Made by a program: the position numbers and the translations under genes
In this document: positions 38,945 through 47,869 of the stretch, in pieces
How positions within the stretch are numbered: position 1 is the stretch's first letter
Layout: each line of letters starts with the position of its first letter
Source of the DNA: Candidatus Bathyarchaeota archaeon A05DMB-5
GTDB lineage: Archaea; Thermoproteota; Bathyarchaeia; Bathyarchaeales; Bathycorpusculaceae
DNA: 64,000 nucleotides
Direction: 5' to 3'
Assembly: GCA_019685655.1 (NCBI GenBank)
Contig: JABFQP010000002.1
Coordinates: 205,276 to 269,275, forward strand
Notes under the pieces: generated by a model
Told to the model about the DNA's origin: nothing
The model's database searches: none
The model's input: the letters and a program-made list of their open reading frames with translations, nothing else

Positions 38945-39514
38945 TTATAATTGATCTTTGATTTCTCTTGCTATTTCTGCTGCTGGCTTGTTTGCGTTTA
39001 CAATTTTCCATTCGTCTATTAACGCCAAGAAGAGTGCTTTACGTCTAATCCTTTTTAACTCTTTTAAACTTTCAAAGATTTCCCGCCTTTTACGCCCATG
39101 CTGTATTCTTTTGTATGCCTCTTCTGGAGTAACATCTAGAAAAAACATGAAATTTGATTTCGGCACAACAAGAGCGAAGAAGTGGTAGGCAATTCTGTGT
39201 AATGGTGATGGCAGATAGGCGGTTCCCATTAAATAGCGGACAAAAATTATGTAGTCAAATTTTCTCCAATAATAAAAGAGGATTGAGCGGATAACGTCAA
39301 CCATGTAAAAAAGGGCTGCTGCAAAATGAGCGCTTTTGCCTTTTGAATAAAGAAACTGTTTTGCTTTGATTCCAAAAAAATTGTCGTTTGACGGGTGAAA
39401 ACGCAAGAAAACTCTTTTTCCACCACTTTTTAGAAAATTGTAAAGTCTAAAGGCTTGAGTGCTTTTTCCAGACGCATCCAAACCGTCTATAACTATGAAA
39501 ACCAATGAGTTCAT
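38945..39514 (-). CDS. Thymidylate-kinase-like P-loop kinase
   Basis: 189 residues. Walker A is GLDASGKSTQ at about 11-20, and the LID region is GRKRREIF near 138. The usual DRY motif of TMP kinase appears as VRYLMGT, so the catalytic Asp is missing and the substrate may not be TMP. Its ATGA start overlaps the stop of the dolichol/phytol-kinase-family gene by 4 bases, so translation is coupled, and UbiA precedes both. A role as a kinase in polyprenyl or lipid metabolism is possible; this is an inference from context. Confidence 0.75.
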   Translation of the reverse strand: MNSLVFIVIDGLDASGKSTQAFRLYNFLKSGGKRVFLRFHPSNDNFFGIKAKQFLYSKGKSAHFAAALFYMVDVIRSILFYYWRKFDYIIFVRYLMGTAYLPSPLHRIAYHFFALVVPKSNFMFFLDVTPEEAYKRIQHGRKRREIFESLKELKRIRRKALFLALIDEWKIVNANKPAAEIAREIKDQL

Positions 39515-40227
39515 ACGCCTCCGTTCAAAAGAAAGAAGACTAAAGCACCGAAAGCTGGCACAGTTAAATTATCAAAGCTTAGGGGGGTAAATCCTTCAAC
39601 CAAGGTTGTAACTGCAGCCACAACAACTGCGTGAAAAAGCTTGTCTAAAAATGAAAATGGCAATATTAGAGAAAAATAGAAAAGGCTGAAAGTTAAAACG
39701 CTAAAACTAGCAAGGAACATAGCCGCTGAACCCTCAAGACTTTTTTCTGAAAAAACTCCATACTTCCTCTTGCCAAATTTTTCTCCAACAACAGAGGCCA
39801 CAGCATCGCCATAAGCCATTGGTAAAATTCTTGCCGCCAAAACCATAACATACTGTTTAGAAGCGAAAAGCAAAGCCAAAACAGTGTAGGATATAGCATA
39901 AAAAACCAGTCCCAACTGATGCCCCTCTTCGGTTATGTCTGTAAGTCCCTTCATCTTGTTGCTTAAATTTTTAAATGGCGAATAGGCGGATGCCAAAAAT
40001 GTTATGGGTATGAATGGAACTGCAACCAAGAATGGATAAAAATTCGATGTAAAAAAAGGGATTATAAAGGGTAAGTTTCCAATCATTATATGCAAGAATT
40101 TTCGAGAAGCCTTTCGCCGTAAGCCTAAAATTTTGTCCATTTTGCTAGAAACAAAAATTATGAGTAATATGTAAAAATAGCACAAAAGCATTAAAAGCAT
40201 GTTTGCAAAAATCTCATCGTCAATCAA
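39511..40227 (-). CDS. Dolichol/phytol-kinase and CTP-transferase family membrane protein
   Basis: 238 residues with about seven membrane helices. The family signature is YGDAVASVVGEKFGKRKYG followed by EKSLEGSAAMF, which is the nucleotide-binding loop in SEC59, DGK1 and phytol-kinase enzymes. RKFLHIMIGNL near the start is also characteristic. These enzymes transfer phosphate from CTP to polyprenols or diacylglycerol. It follows UbiA with a 9-base gap, so an isoprenoid alcohol such as geranylgeraniol is a reasonable substrate. Substrate unproven. Confidence 0.82.
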   Translation of the reverse strand: MIDDEIFANMLLMLLCYFYILLIIFVSSKMDKILGLRRKASRKFLHIMIGNLPFIIPFFTSNFYPFLVAVPFIPITFLASAYSPFKNLSNKMKGLTDITEEGHQLGLVFYAISYTVLALLFASKQYVMVLAARILPMAYGDAVASVVGEKFGKRKYGVFSEKSLEGSAAMFLASFSVLTFSLFYFSLILPFSFLDKLFHAVVVAAVTTLVEGFTPLSFDNLTVPAFGALVFFLLNGGV

Positions 40228-40236
40228 TGTTTCACC

Positions 40237-41085
40237 CTAAAAGGCTCCGGCAATAAAGGCTAACAATCCAATGAGAAACCATAAAAGAACAATGTTTTTG
40301 ATTTTTCTAGCATTTTCCTTTGAAAAATCTTGAAGGAGCGCGAACGCGGAAGCCAAAAGTCCAAAATCGGTTATGGCAACAAAGGGAAGGAACCAAAAAG
40401 AAACATTTCCCAAAAGCCATGGGGTCGGACTCAACAAAACTGCAGAAAGGTAGAATAAAGCTGCAGTTATGGCAGCTTTTTTCTCTCCATAAAGCACAGC
40501 CAAAGTTCTCACATTCTGCAGTCTATCCCCTTGAACATCAACTATCCCTTTAGTTATCTCTCTACCGGTGTTTGATAGAAAAACCATTAAGACAAAGATC
40601 AAAACATTTGGCACAACAGTATTCACTGTGACGGCGCTTCCATAAATGAATGGCATCGATACGCATGTGCTTACTAGGAGGTTGCCTGGTAAACCGCTGC
40701 GTTTTCCCACAGTGGTGTAGGTTACAAAGAGTATCCATGCAAGTATAGCTATTAAGAAACAGAGGATGTTTGTTAAAAACGCAATTATGAAACCTATTGC
40801 TGTCAGGGTTAATGCAAAGATTAAGGCGTTTTTTGGCTGGATTAAGCCGCTTGGGATTGGACGTTTCGGCTCGTTTACTGCGTCAATTTCCCTATCATAA
40901 TAGTCATTTATAGCCATAGAAGCGGCGGTTAAAGCAAAACCGGTGACAAATCCATATGCAAGCTTTTGCCAAAAAGTGCCTAAAACATTTGGGTTTGCTA
41001 GTGCTGCGCCTACTATTACCGCGAAACCCATCATTAAACAATTAATTGGACGCATCAAACGCAGGTAACCAGTGAATTTCTGCAT
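40237..41085 (-). CDS. ubiA: UbiA prenyltransferase, digeranylgeranylglyceryl-phosphate synthase type
   Basis: 282 residues, about eight or nine membrane helices. The two Asp-rich prenyl-diphosphate sites are NDYYDREIDAVNEPKRPIPSG near 61 and DVQGDRLQNVRTLAVLYG near 190. Archaeal members add the second geranylgeranyl chain to glyceryl phosphate, a committed step to archaeal membrane lipids. It heads the minus-strand group with a polyprenol-kinase-family protein and a TMP-kinase-like protein. Other UbiA activities (menaquinone, heme) exist, but length, motif wording and host favour lipid synthesis. Confidence 0.87.
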   Translation of the reverse strand: MQKFTGYLRLMRPINCLMMGFAVIVGAALANPNVLGTFWQKLAYGFVTGFALTAASMAINDYYDREIDAVNEPKRPIPSGLIQPKNALIFALTLTAIGFIIAFLTNILCFLIAILAWILFVTYTTVGKRSGLPGNLLVSTCVSMPFIYGSAVTVNTVVPNVLIFVLMVFLSNTGREITKGIVDVQGDRLQNVRTLAVLYGEKKAAITAALFYLSAVLLSPTPWLLGNVSFWFLPFVAITDFGLLASAFALLQDFSKENARKIKNIVLLWFLIGLLAFIAGAF

Positions 41086-41202
41086 TTTCTCAAGCCTTGC
41101 ACTAAACCATAAGCCTTCATTAAAGTTATAAAACTCACGATAAGATTCGAAAGTTTAATACGTTGAACGTAAAATAAACATTTCCGAAGTTGGTGACAAC
41201 TT

Positions 41203-42474
41203 TTGCGTGACAACTACGCACCAGAAAGACTAAGAGTGATAATTCCAGTGGGCGGGAAAGCCAAACGCTTATTACCGCTTACAGCGGAAACCAGCAAGGC
41301 GTGCATCCGCCTCTTGAATAGACCGTTAATAGAATTTTCGCTTCTATCTCTTGCCCGCCAAGGCATCCGAAACTTCATTTTCGGAGTGAAAGGCTACACG
41401 AATTATAGGGATTTACATGACTATTTCGAGTCGGGCTATGGGTTTTCCACAAGATACGAAATTAGTCCACGTGTTCACATAAAATACCAACCCAACGTTG
41501 ACGACCTAGGAAGCGCAGATTCAGCGAGAATAAACATGGAATATTACAACGTTAGAGACCCAGTTTTCGCGGTGCAAGGCGACAACATCTTCAACGTAAA
41601 TGTGAAGGAACTTGTGGAATTTCACCGAAAAAAAGGCGCAACAATGACAATAGCATTGCGGGAAGTTGCTGACGTTGAAGGCTACGGAATAGCTGACATA
41701 AACAAAGACATGAAAATTTCAAGATTCGTCGAAAAACCAATGCCTAAAGAAGCCCCGTCAAATCTTGCCAACACAGGCTTATACATGGTCTCGCCAGAAA
41801 TAAAGAAAATCTTCAAAGAAAAAGGAGTAAAGCAAATAATCAAAGAAAAAAATCGCCTAGATTTTGGCTTTGACTTTATTCCCTACCTTATAAAAACTGG
41901 AAGACCAGTTTATGGGTACACTTTGAAGGGAAGCTGGTATGATGTTGGCAGTCCAAAACGCTATTTGGAAGCTATGCAAGACATGCTTAATGGACGCTTC
42001 TCATCCTTAAAGGATTTTGGCGGAAGAATAAGTGAAGAAACAAGAGTGTGGGTTCAAGGAGAAAGCTCCGAATCACAAAAGAGAAGACAAGAAATCATAA
42101 GAAAAATCAAACAAGGAAAAATAGAAATCGAAGGCGCTGTTCTAATCGGGCGGCACTGTGAAATAAGCGACGGTGTGCGATTGGTTAATTCGTGTGTTGA
42201 CAATTATACGAAGATAGGAAAGGATGCTGTGATAGAGAATTCGGCAATTCTAGATAGGGTCATAATTGAGGAAAAAGCGGAGATAAAAGACAGTATTGTC
42301 GGAAGACATGTGACAGTTCTGTCAAGCCCCAGAAAACAGACAAAGATAGATGGGGTATCAGTTATTGCAGATGACGTGACAATAGCAGAAGGATGCACAC
42401 TAACAGCAACAAAAATTTACCCTCACCAGTACGTGAGAGGAGAATTCGCTAATCAAACATTAATGCCAGGTTAA
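41203..42474 (+). CDS. Sugar-1-phosphate nucleotidyltransferase with left-handed beta-helix tail
   Basis: 423 residues. The Rossmann nucleotidyltransferase domain (1-265) carries VIIPVGGKAKRLLPLT (usual GGxGxRLxPLT with Ala replacing Gly), VQGDNIF near 117, FVEKP near 170 and WYDVGSPKRY near 245. Hexapeptide repeats follow at about 315-420 (EGAVLIGRHCEI, DNYTKIGKDAVIENSAIL). The family makes NDP-sugars such as dTDP-glucose or GDP-mannose. TTG start at 41203 with GGTGACA 7 bases upstream. The thioredoxin-like gene starts 2 bases after its stop, so they form an operon. Confidence 0.88.
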   Translation: MRDNYAPERLRVIIPVGGKAKRLLPLTAETSKACIRLLNRPLIEFSLLSLARQGIRNFIFGVKGYTNYRDLHDYFESGYGFSTRYEISPRVHIKYQPNVDDLGSADSARINMEYYNVRDPVFAVQGDNIFNVNVKELVEFHRKKGATMTIALREVADVEGYGIADINKDMKISRFVEKPMPKEAPSNLANTGLYMVSPEIKKIFKEKGVKQIIKEKNRLDFGFDFIPYLIKTGRPVYGYTLKGSWYDVGSPKRYLEAMQDMLNGRFSSLKDFGGRISEETRVWVQGESSESQKRRQEIIRKIKQGKIEIEGAVLIGRHCEISDGVRLVNSCVDNYTKIGKDAVIENSAILDRVIIEEKAEIKDSIVGRHVTVLSSPRKQTKIDGVSVIADDVTIAEGCTLTATKIYPHQYVRGEFANQTLMPG

Positions 42475-42476
42475 AA

Positions 42477-42950
42477 ATGGACATCAAATTAGCTGAAATC
42501 AGAAAGAGAACCATTTCAGTAAACGAATATTTGGATAGTTTGGGAGAACCGTTCCGCGAAAAATTCTTCACCAGAAAACGAACTTATAGATTGAATCAAG
42601 AAATGATAATCCAGCTTAAAAAATTTGCAGACAATTTTGTGGTGGTTGCTTTTTCAGCGGAATGGTGCAAAGACTGCGCCGCCAACATCCCAGTTCTAGC
42701 GTTAATATCAGAAGCAACAGGATTAGAAGTCCGAATCTTCGGCGGATTAATGAAAGACCCGTTAAGTCATACTATAAAATGGAGAATCCCGCCATCACCG
42801 CCTGAGGTAGAAACATTCAAAGTGGATAAGATTCCACTCATAATATTATTCTCTAAGGAAGGAAAAGAAGTCGGAAAAATAATTGAGAACCCGCAGAAAC
42901 CAACACTTGAAGAAGAATTGCTGACGTTTATTTTAGAAAAACGCTCATAA
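42477..42950 (+). CDS. Thioredoxin-fold protein
   Basis: 157 residues. An N-terminal helical stretch of about 55 residues is followed by a thioredoxin fold with the active site WCKDC (FSAEWCKDCAANIPVL, about 62-66). A cis-proline loop is at VDKIPLIILF near 122. The N-terminal extension (SVNEYLDSLGEPFREKFFTRK) is like that of thioredoxin-family bacilliredoxin-like proteins. A dithiol redox role in the cytoplasm is likely; no signal peptide. It is read with the nucleotidyltransferase 2 bases upstream, which is an unexplained pairing. Confidence 0.85.
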   Translation: MDIKLAEIRKRTISVNEYLDSLGEPFREKFFTRKRTYRLNQEMIIQLKKFADNFVVVAFSAEWCKDCAANIPVLALISEATGLEVRIFGGLMKDPLSHTIKWRIPPSPPEVETFKVDKIPLIILFSKEGKEVGKIIENPQKPTLEEELLTFILEKRS

Positions 42951-43074
42951 ACCGGTTCATTCAACGATTTTGTTGAGAAATTTGCTTCATTCCGATTCTA
43001 TCAAAATATCATGCTTCTAAAATCTATTTTCAATAAAAGAGGAAACCTTTCAATGAGCATAATTTTATGCTTAT

Positions 43075-43632
43075 TTACGCTTTGAACCATTTGAATATCA
43101 AATATCTTATTTTTCCCTTTTCCAAGTTCGGCACCGCAATAATGAATCTTTTTCGGACGGTTGTCGCTAGCCTTCCAGCTTTAACAATATCAGTGGCGGT
43201 AATCTCAGACTTAGCACTTTTAACAGACACCATATACGGTGCATGTTCAACACCGGGTCCATACTTGTAAACAGCAAAGTCGCATCCAAACTTTATACCC
43301 GGCGTGACGATTAACCCATCATCACGCAAATCCCGATAAACAGTATATTTTTCATCAAAATCCTCATATAATTGCCTAGCTCTTTGACGTAACTTAACGA
43401 GACTAACCTTCTTCTTGTCAACGCCTTCATAGACTGTTATGATTCCCTTTGACGCGAGGTACAAACCTTCCATCAAATCTAAAACAAGCGGAACATTGAA
43501 CTCCGGAATTTTTGGTTTAGAAATTCCCAAGGGTTTCCCATAAAAACCCATCTTGTAAAGTTCCGAGCCCTTAACGGAATCCCACACCACTAAGAAGTTT
43601 TCGATGAACTCCACTTCTATTTTCTTAGGCAT
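43075..43632 (-). CDS. endA: tRNA-splicing endonuclease
   Basis: 185 residues, the size of homotetrameric archaeal EndA. The catalytic C-domain reads YTVYRDLRDDGLIV, IKFGCDFAVYKYGPGVEH (Tyr and His130) and EITATDIVKAGRLATTVRKRF (Lys161), giving the Tyr-His-Lys triad. It cuts bulge-helix-bulge introns from pre-tRNA. A tRNA-Leu with such an intron in its D-loop is in this window at 63.7 kb. It is 16 bases downstream of the DUF47 gene and converges toward the thioredoxin-like gene. Confidence 0.95.
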   Translation of the reverse strand: MPKKIEVEFIENFLVVWDSVKGSELYKMGFYGKPLGISKPKIPEFNVPLVLDLMEGLYLASKGIITVYEGVDKKKVSLVKLRQRARQLYEDFDEKYTVYRDLRDDGLIVTPGIKFGCDFAVYKYGPGVEHAPYMVSVKSAKSEITATDIVKAGRLATTVRKRFIIAVPNLEKGKIRYLIFKWFKA

Positions 43633-43648
43633 TTCGTTTTTCTCTCTC

Positions 43649-44326
43649 TCACATAATCAAAGATAAGATTCGTGCAGCGTCGGCAGCGTCTTCTGCTTTG
43701 TCGGCTGAATCTTCAAGAAGTTGCAGAACATCTCTTAAGAGAATCAACGTGGGAAACTCTAACTTGCTGCTTAGAAGTTTTATTTCAAACTCGCGGTAAA
43801 GTTCATCAACAGTTCTTTCAGCAACTTCAACATCCTTAGCTTTTTCCATAGCTTTGGCGGGACCATAACTTAAGACCATAACTGTCTCTCTAAGCTTAAC
43901 AACAGCGTCCAAAACTGCCTCTGAAAGTTTAAGCAAATCTTTCTTTATGTCTCCCGAAACGTTCCAATTGTGTTCCATAATTTCAACCAAACGGAAGGCA
44001 ATGCCCTCAGAGAAATCTGCGATTTCACTTGTCAAGTTTGTGAACCTCAAAAAGTCTTCTCTGCTAAGAAGAATAGCTCCTATCTCTGCAAGTTCTTGCG
44101 AAACCAGTCGTCTAGCTTTGTCAACTTCTTCTTCGCCGCTTCTGATTTCAGTGAAAAGCTGCTTTGCCTTTTCCTTATCATTTCGCATAAAACAGTCTAT
44201 CATTTGAGGAACCTTTCGGGTGACGTCTAAAACCTTTCTTAAATGGTCTTGGCAAACGGTCAAGGCTCGCCGTTTTACACGTTCTTCAGTTTCTGCCGGA
44301 AGCACCAAAGTTTTTCCCGCCCGCAA
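43649..44326 (-). CDS. PhoU-like DUF47 protein
   Basis: 225 residues, almost all helical, as in PhoU/DUF47 helix bundles. The TSEIADFSEGIAFRLVEIM segment (about 92-110) and LEDSADKAEDAADAARIL near the C-terminus carry the family's E/DxxxD metal residues. These proteins usually act with Pit-type phosphate transporters and bind metal clusters. No transporter is adjacent here; instead it precedes endA by 16 bases. The role is therefore unclear. Confidence 0.85.
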   Translation of the reverse strand: MRAGKTLVLPAETEERVKRRALTVCQDHLRKVLDVTRKVPQMIDCFMRNDKEKAKQLFTEIRSGEEEVDKARRLVSQELAEIGAILLSREDFLRFTNLTSEIADFSEGIAFRLVEIMEHNWNVSGDIKKDLLKLSEAVLDAVVKLRETVMVLSYGPAKAMEKAKDVEVAERTVDELYREFEIKLLSSKLEFPTLILLRDVLQLLEDSADKAEDAADAARILSLIM

Positions 44327-44392
44327 AACAGGGCAAATTTTCCTATCATTAGATATACTGAAGCATTAAAAAAGGTAACGTAAACAGTGCTT

Positions 44393-46150
44393 TTAGAGTG
44401 GCTTGCCTAAATCTTCAAAATTGATTTTCTTCTTGAAATATTTGTGCAGAAGCTCTGGTAGGTTCTCGATTTTGGTTCTGACTTGTTTCCATGAATCGCG
44501 GTCGCGAATAGTTACTGTGTCGTTTTTTAGTGTTTCGTAATCAACTGTTACGCCTAAGGCTGCGCCGATTTCGTCTGCACGAGCGTATCTTCTACCAATA
44601 GAACCCGCTTCGTCATATTCAACTGCGAAACCCTCACCGAGAAGCATGTTATACACTTCCAATGCTTTTTGGGGCAGTCCATCTTTGCTTACAAGAGGAT
44701 AAACACCGACTTGTATTGGTGCAATGTCACGGGGGAAACTCAGCACAGCCCTATCATCCTTAACATTGTAAGCGTACTCAAGAGTGACATAAACAAGCCT
44801 GTCAGAGCCGAAACTGGGCTCAACAACATGGGGGATGAAGCGTTTTCCGCGTTCAATAATCTTTTGTCGTGTAATCGTTACGTCTTCTGGGAGAATCTTG
44901 TATTTTCCAAGCGTGTAGTATTTGTTTTTCTTCAGAGAAGCCTCAATTTTCTCTGGGTCAGCTTTAGAAAGCATTTCTGCCACTTTCGCGGCTTCAGACT
45001 TAAACGTTGGACCAAGCTTAGCCATCACTGGCTTTATGATTAACTGTTCCTTCTCGACGGGTTTAGCATATTCTTTGTAAATCTGCAAGTCTTCTCCGCT
45101 GAAATTCATGTGCTGTTTTAAGTCGTAATCTGTTCTGTAAGCGTGTCCAGAAACTTCCACCCAACCCCAACGTTCAACGTAAACTTCTTGGTCAAAACTC
45201 TGAAGCGAATAGTGAGCTCTTTCCCAAGGGAGTTTTTCGATGAAACGCTGTTTTTCGGTTGGAACACCCAAATCTATTAATAGTCTTTTAGCGTAAGCCA
45301 TAAAAACTGCTTGCCACTCCGCCTTGATTAGACCCTTCTTTAATGCTTCTTTTACGGTAACTTCGGTTATTTCTTCAGATTCCCGTAGTTTAGTTTCAGC
45401 AAGCAAAAGCCGCAACTTTTCATTTTCAACATCTTTCAAGAGAAAACAGTCAGGTTCTTCTGGGTCAAAAAAGAATTCTAAATCCACTATTGTGAATTCT
45501 CTCAATCGTATGAGCCCTTGTCTGGGTGAAATTTCGTTTCTTAACGCGTGACCAATTTGCAGAACGCCGAAGGGAAGCTTTTCTCGAGCCATCTCGTATA
45601 AACGCCGAAATTCTACAAAAATTCCTTGCGCCGCTTCGGGTCTTCCATAACCAACCGCGCCCGAATATGGACCTATCGTGGTTTTAAACATTGTTAGGAA
45701 TAGTTTGGGTTCGCTGAAAGTGCCGCCGCATTCTGGACATTTAATGTTATGTTTTTTGATTGCGGCTTTCAATTCTTTAAGGCTTAGCTTTTCAGCTTCA
45801 GCTTCCGTCATTCTTGCAAATTCTTGGAGTAGATGATCTGCGCGGAATCGTTTCTTGCATTTTAGGCATTCAACCATAGCTTCTTTGAAATGGTCCACGT
45901 GACCTGACGCTTCGAATACTTTGCTTGGAGCAATTATTGGAGATTCTATTTCCAAGATGCCTAGTTTGTTTACGAAGAGTTCTCGAAGTTTGTTTTCGAT
46001 GTTCTGCTTTAGTTTTGCGCCTAAAGGACCGTAAGTTGCGAAGCCGCTTACTCCGCCATACATCTCGTATGATTGCCAAAAGAAGCCTCGTCGGCGTGCT
46101 AACTCGTCAATTATAGTGAACTTGTCCAAATTTTTAGTCTTGCCAGTCAA
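44393..46150 (-). CDS. glyS: Glycyl-tRNA synthetase (alpha2 type)
   Basis: 585 residues, class II, archaeal/eukaryotic type. Start RGFFWQSYEMYGGVSGFATYGPLG, a zinc-binding region with ECLKCKKRFRADHL and IKCPECGGTF, then FNFSGEDLQIYKEY-like core text, VVEPSFGSDRLVY (motif 3 area) and the anticodon-binding domain APIQVGVYPLVSKDGLPQKA. It charges tRNA-Gly. It is followed upstream by a 649-base region without a firm gene. No damage seen. Confidence 0.96.
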   Translation of the reverse strand: MTGKTKNLDKFTIIDELARRRGFFWQSYEMYGGVSGFATYGPLGAKLKQNIENKLRELFVNKLGILEIESPIIAPSKVFEASGHVDHFKEAMVECLKCKKRFRADHLLQEFARMTEAEAEKLSLKELKAAIKKHNIKCPECGGTFSEPKLFLTMFKTTIGPYSGAVGYGRPEAAQGIFVEFRRLYEMAREKLPFGVLQIGHALRNEISPRQGLIRLREFTIVDLEFFFDPEEPDCFLLKDVENEKLRLLLAETKLRESEEITEVTVKEALKKGLIKAEWQAVFMAYAKRLLIDLGVPTEKQRFIEKLPWERAHYSLQSFDQEVYVERWGWVEVSGHAYRTDYDLKQHMNFSGEDLQIYKEYAKPVEKEQLIIKPVMAKLGPTFKSEAAKVAEMLSKADPEKIEASLKKNKYYTLGKYKILPEDVTITRQKIIERGKRFIPHVVEPSFGSDRLVYVTLEYAYNVKDDRAVLSFPRDIAPIQVGVYPLVSKDGLPQKALEVYNMLLGEGFAVEYDEAGSIGRRYARADEIGAALGVTVDYETLKNDTVTIRDRDSWKQVRTKIENLPELLHKYFKKKINFEDLGKPL

Positions 46151-46250
46151 TTGTGTTCAGCCTTCTCTATTGATACTTACTCAAAGACTTTAAGGCTTAC
46201 TAAAATTTGTAATAGTTTCAAAAAGGTTACAAGCAGTTTGCGCTACAACA

Positions 46251-46562
46251 TCAAGTATTGACTATTCTGGCTTTTATATTTTCAACAATTTTTACATTCT
46301 GTATTTTTCCATTCTCGTCTATTTGGAATCCGAGTATCACACGGTCTTTCGCATTTTTTGCTGTTGAATTCTACTCCACAATAGCCACATTCAATGTCTG
46401 ATTCCATTTCCACAACATACCACACAACACCAACATGATAACGATTCCATACAGGACAAGTTTCAGTTCAAAGCTTTCAAAATCACTAAAAAACCGCACG
46501 TAGAACTTGTATTTCAACCTATTTATAAGGGGGGCTACTACTTTCAGAGAGCACAAAATCAA
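46251..46562 (-). pseudogene. Membrane-anchored ORF interrupted by in-frame TAG
   Basis: From a TTG at 46562 the frame runs 63 codons to TAG at 46371-46373, then continues open for 39 more codons to TGA at 46251. The first part has a hydrophobic helix (LKLVLYGIVIMLVLCGMLW). The second reads like folded protein (RVILGFQIDENGKIQNVKIV). Together they look like one short anchored protein broken by a stop. The N-terminal part crosses copy 2 of the 25-base repeat. TAG is a normal stop for several neighbours, so recoding is unlikely. No homologue recognised; a chance frame is possible. The rest of the 649-base gap (46151-46799) holds the ino1 promoter and nothing else recognised. Confidence 0.4.
46513..46537 (+). 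repeat. Dispersed 25-base element, copy 2
   Basis: TTCAACCTATTTATAAG followed by GGGGGCTA, in the region upstream of ino1. It is identical to copy 3 at 62165 over the first 22 bases. The TTTATAAG part resembles a TATA box. Confidence 0.7.
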
Positions 46563-46750
46563 CGAAAAGGTCTGTACTGTTTTCGAATATAATCACAATA
46601 ATGAAAAGGGTCACCAAAAGTGTTAATGTAAGAAAAAGATATTATAAGAGAACAGAACAAAATGCACGGACCAAGTGCCAAGAATAGAGAAGGACCAGCC
46701 TTCAAATTCATCTCGATCTTTTCTTCGTTTCATTAGTAAGCAACGTAGCA

Positions 46751-46760
46751 TTTTATAAAG
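46751..46760 (+). promoter_or_regulatory. TATA box for inositol-1-phosphate synthase
   Basis: TTTTATAAAG lies about 45 bases before the ATG at 46800, predicting a start of transcription near 46780 and a short leader containing AGAGAGGAATC as ribosome site. Confidence 0.55.
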
Positions 46761-46799
46761 AAGACACAAAATATCAAATGCAAAAGAGAGGAATCAACA

Positions 46800-47864
46800 A
46801 TGCCAAAAATAAAAGTTGCCATCGTCGGCGTTGGAAACTGCGCGTCCGCCCTAATCCAAGGAATACAATACTACAGCAATTGCGATAAAGAAGACCGCGC
46901 CATTGGACTGCGTCATCTGTTTATAGGAGGCTATCACCCAAGAGACGTGCAAATTGTCGCCGCCTTCGACATAGACAACCGAAAAGTCAGCAAAGACCTT
47001 TCAGAAGCAATTTTTGCAGCACCAAACAACGCCCCAAAAATAACCATCATACCAAACTCGAACGTTATCGTAAACAAAGGTCCAGTATTGGACGGCATCG
47101 GCGAATACACAAAAAACCTCATCCAAATCAGCAACCAACCAGAAATAAACATCGCAGACGTATTGAAAGAAAGCGACGCAGAAATCATGCTGAATCTGCT
47201 TCCAAGCGGCGCAGTAAAAGCCTCGAAATGGTATGCCGAACAAGCTTTAAAGGCTGGCTGCGCATTCGTGAACGCTACACCAGCTTTTATTGCAAGCGAC
47301 GCAGCATGGGCTAAACGCTTTGAAGAAGCAGAACTACCACTTGCAGGCGACGATTTAATTGACCAAGTAGGCGCAACCACACTACACAAAACATTACTAA
47401 AACTCCTTTCAATGCACGGCGTTCGCATAGCCCAAACATACCAACTTGATGTTGGCGGAGGAACAGAATCCTTGGACACTCTTGAAAGAACAAGAGACAT
47501 AAAACGCACCGTCAAAACAAAATCTGTAGAAACCGCATTGCCATACAAAGCTGAAGTTGTTGCAGGCTCAACAGATTACGTTGACTTTTTAGAGAACAGA
47601 CGAGACAGCTACTTCTGGATAAAAGGCTTATACTTCTGCAACACCTCAATGCAAATAGACCTAAAACTTTCGACTGTAGACGCGCCAAATGCGGGTTCTG
47701 TATTGTTAGATGTAATAAGAGCGGTGAAAATAGCGCTAGACAAAAGGCTAAAAGGAACCGTGCTGCCAATCTGCGCCTACGCGTTTAAACATCCACCACA
47801 AATTATTCCGCTAGAAACTGCAGAGCAAATGTTCGCAGACTTCATCATGAAAAAGCACGCTTAA
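46800..47864 (+). CDS. ino1: myo-Inositol-1-phosphate synthase
   Basis: 354 residues. NAD-binding start VAIVGVGNCASALIQGIQYY, with LNLLPSGAVKASKWYAEQALKAGCAFVNATP near 138 and PLAGDDLIDQVGATTLHKTLLKL near 180, which carries the catalytic core. It turns glucose-6-phosphate into inositol-1-phosphate, needed for archaetidylinositol lipids or inositol phosphate solutes. The convergent gene, only 5 bases away, is a phosphoglucose/phosphomannose isomerase working on the same substrate pool. Confidence 0.95.
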   Translation: MPKIKVAIVGVGNCASALIQGIQYYSNCDKEDRAIGLRHLFIGGYHPRDVQIVAAFDIDNRKVSKDLSEAIFAAPNNAPKITIIPNSNVIVNKGPVLDGIGEYTKNLIQISNQPEINIADVLKESDAEIMLNLLPSGAVKASKWYAEQALKAGCAFVNATPAFIASDAAWAKRFEEAELPLAGDDLIDQVGATTLHKTLLKLLSMHGVRIAQTYQLDVGGGTESLDTLERTRDIKRTVKTKSVETALPYKAEVVAGSTDYVDFLENRRDSYFWIKGLYFCNTSMQIDLKLSTVDAPNAGSVLLDVIRAVKIALDKRLKGTVLPICAYAFKHPPQIIPLETAEQMFADFIMKKHA

Positions 47865-47869
47865 ACGCC

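Noticed and set aside
46371..46373. Pyrrolysine reading of the in-frame TAG
   Set aside because: TAG ends several neighbouring genes (FrhB-like, nitroreductase, both M29 genes, HExxH protein), so it is an ordinary stop here; no pyl genes are in the window.
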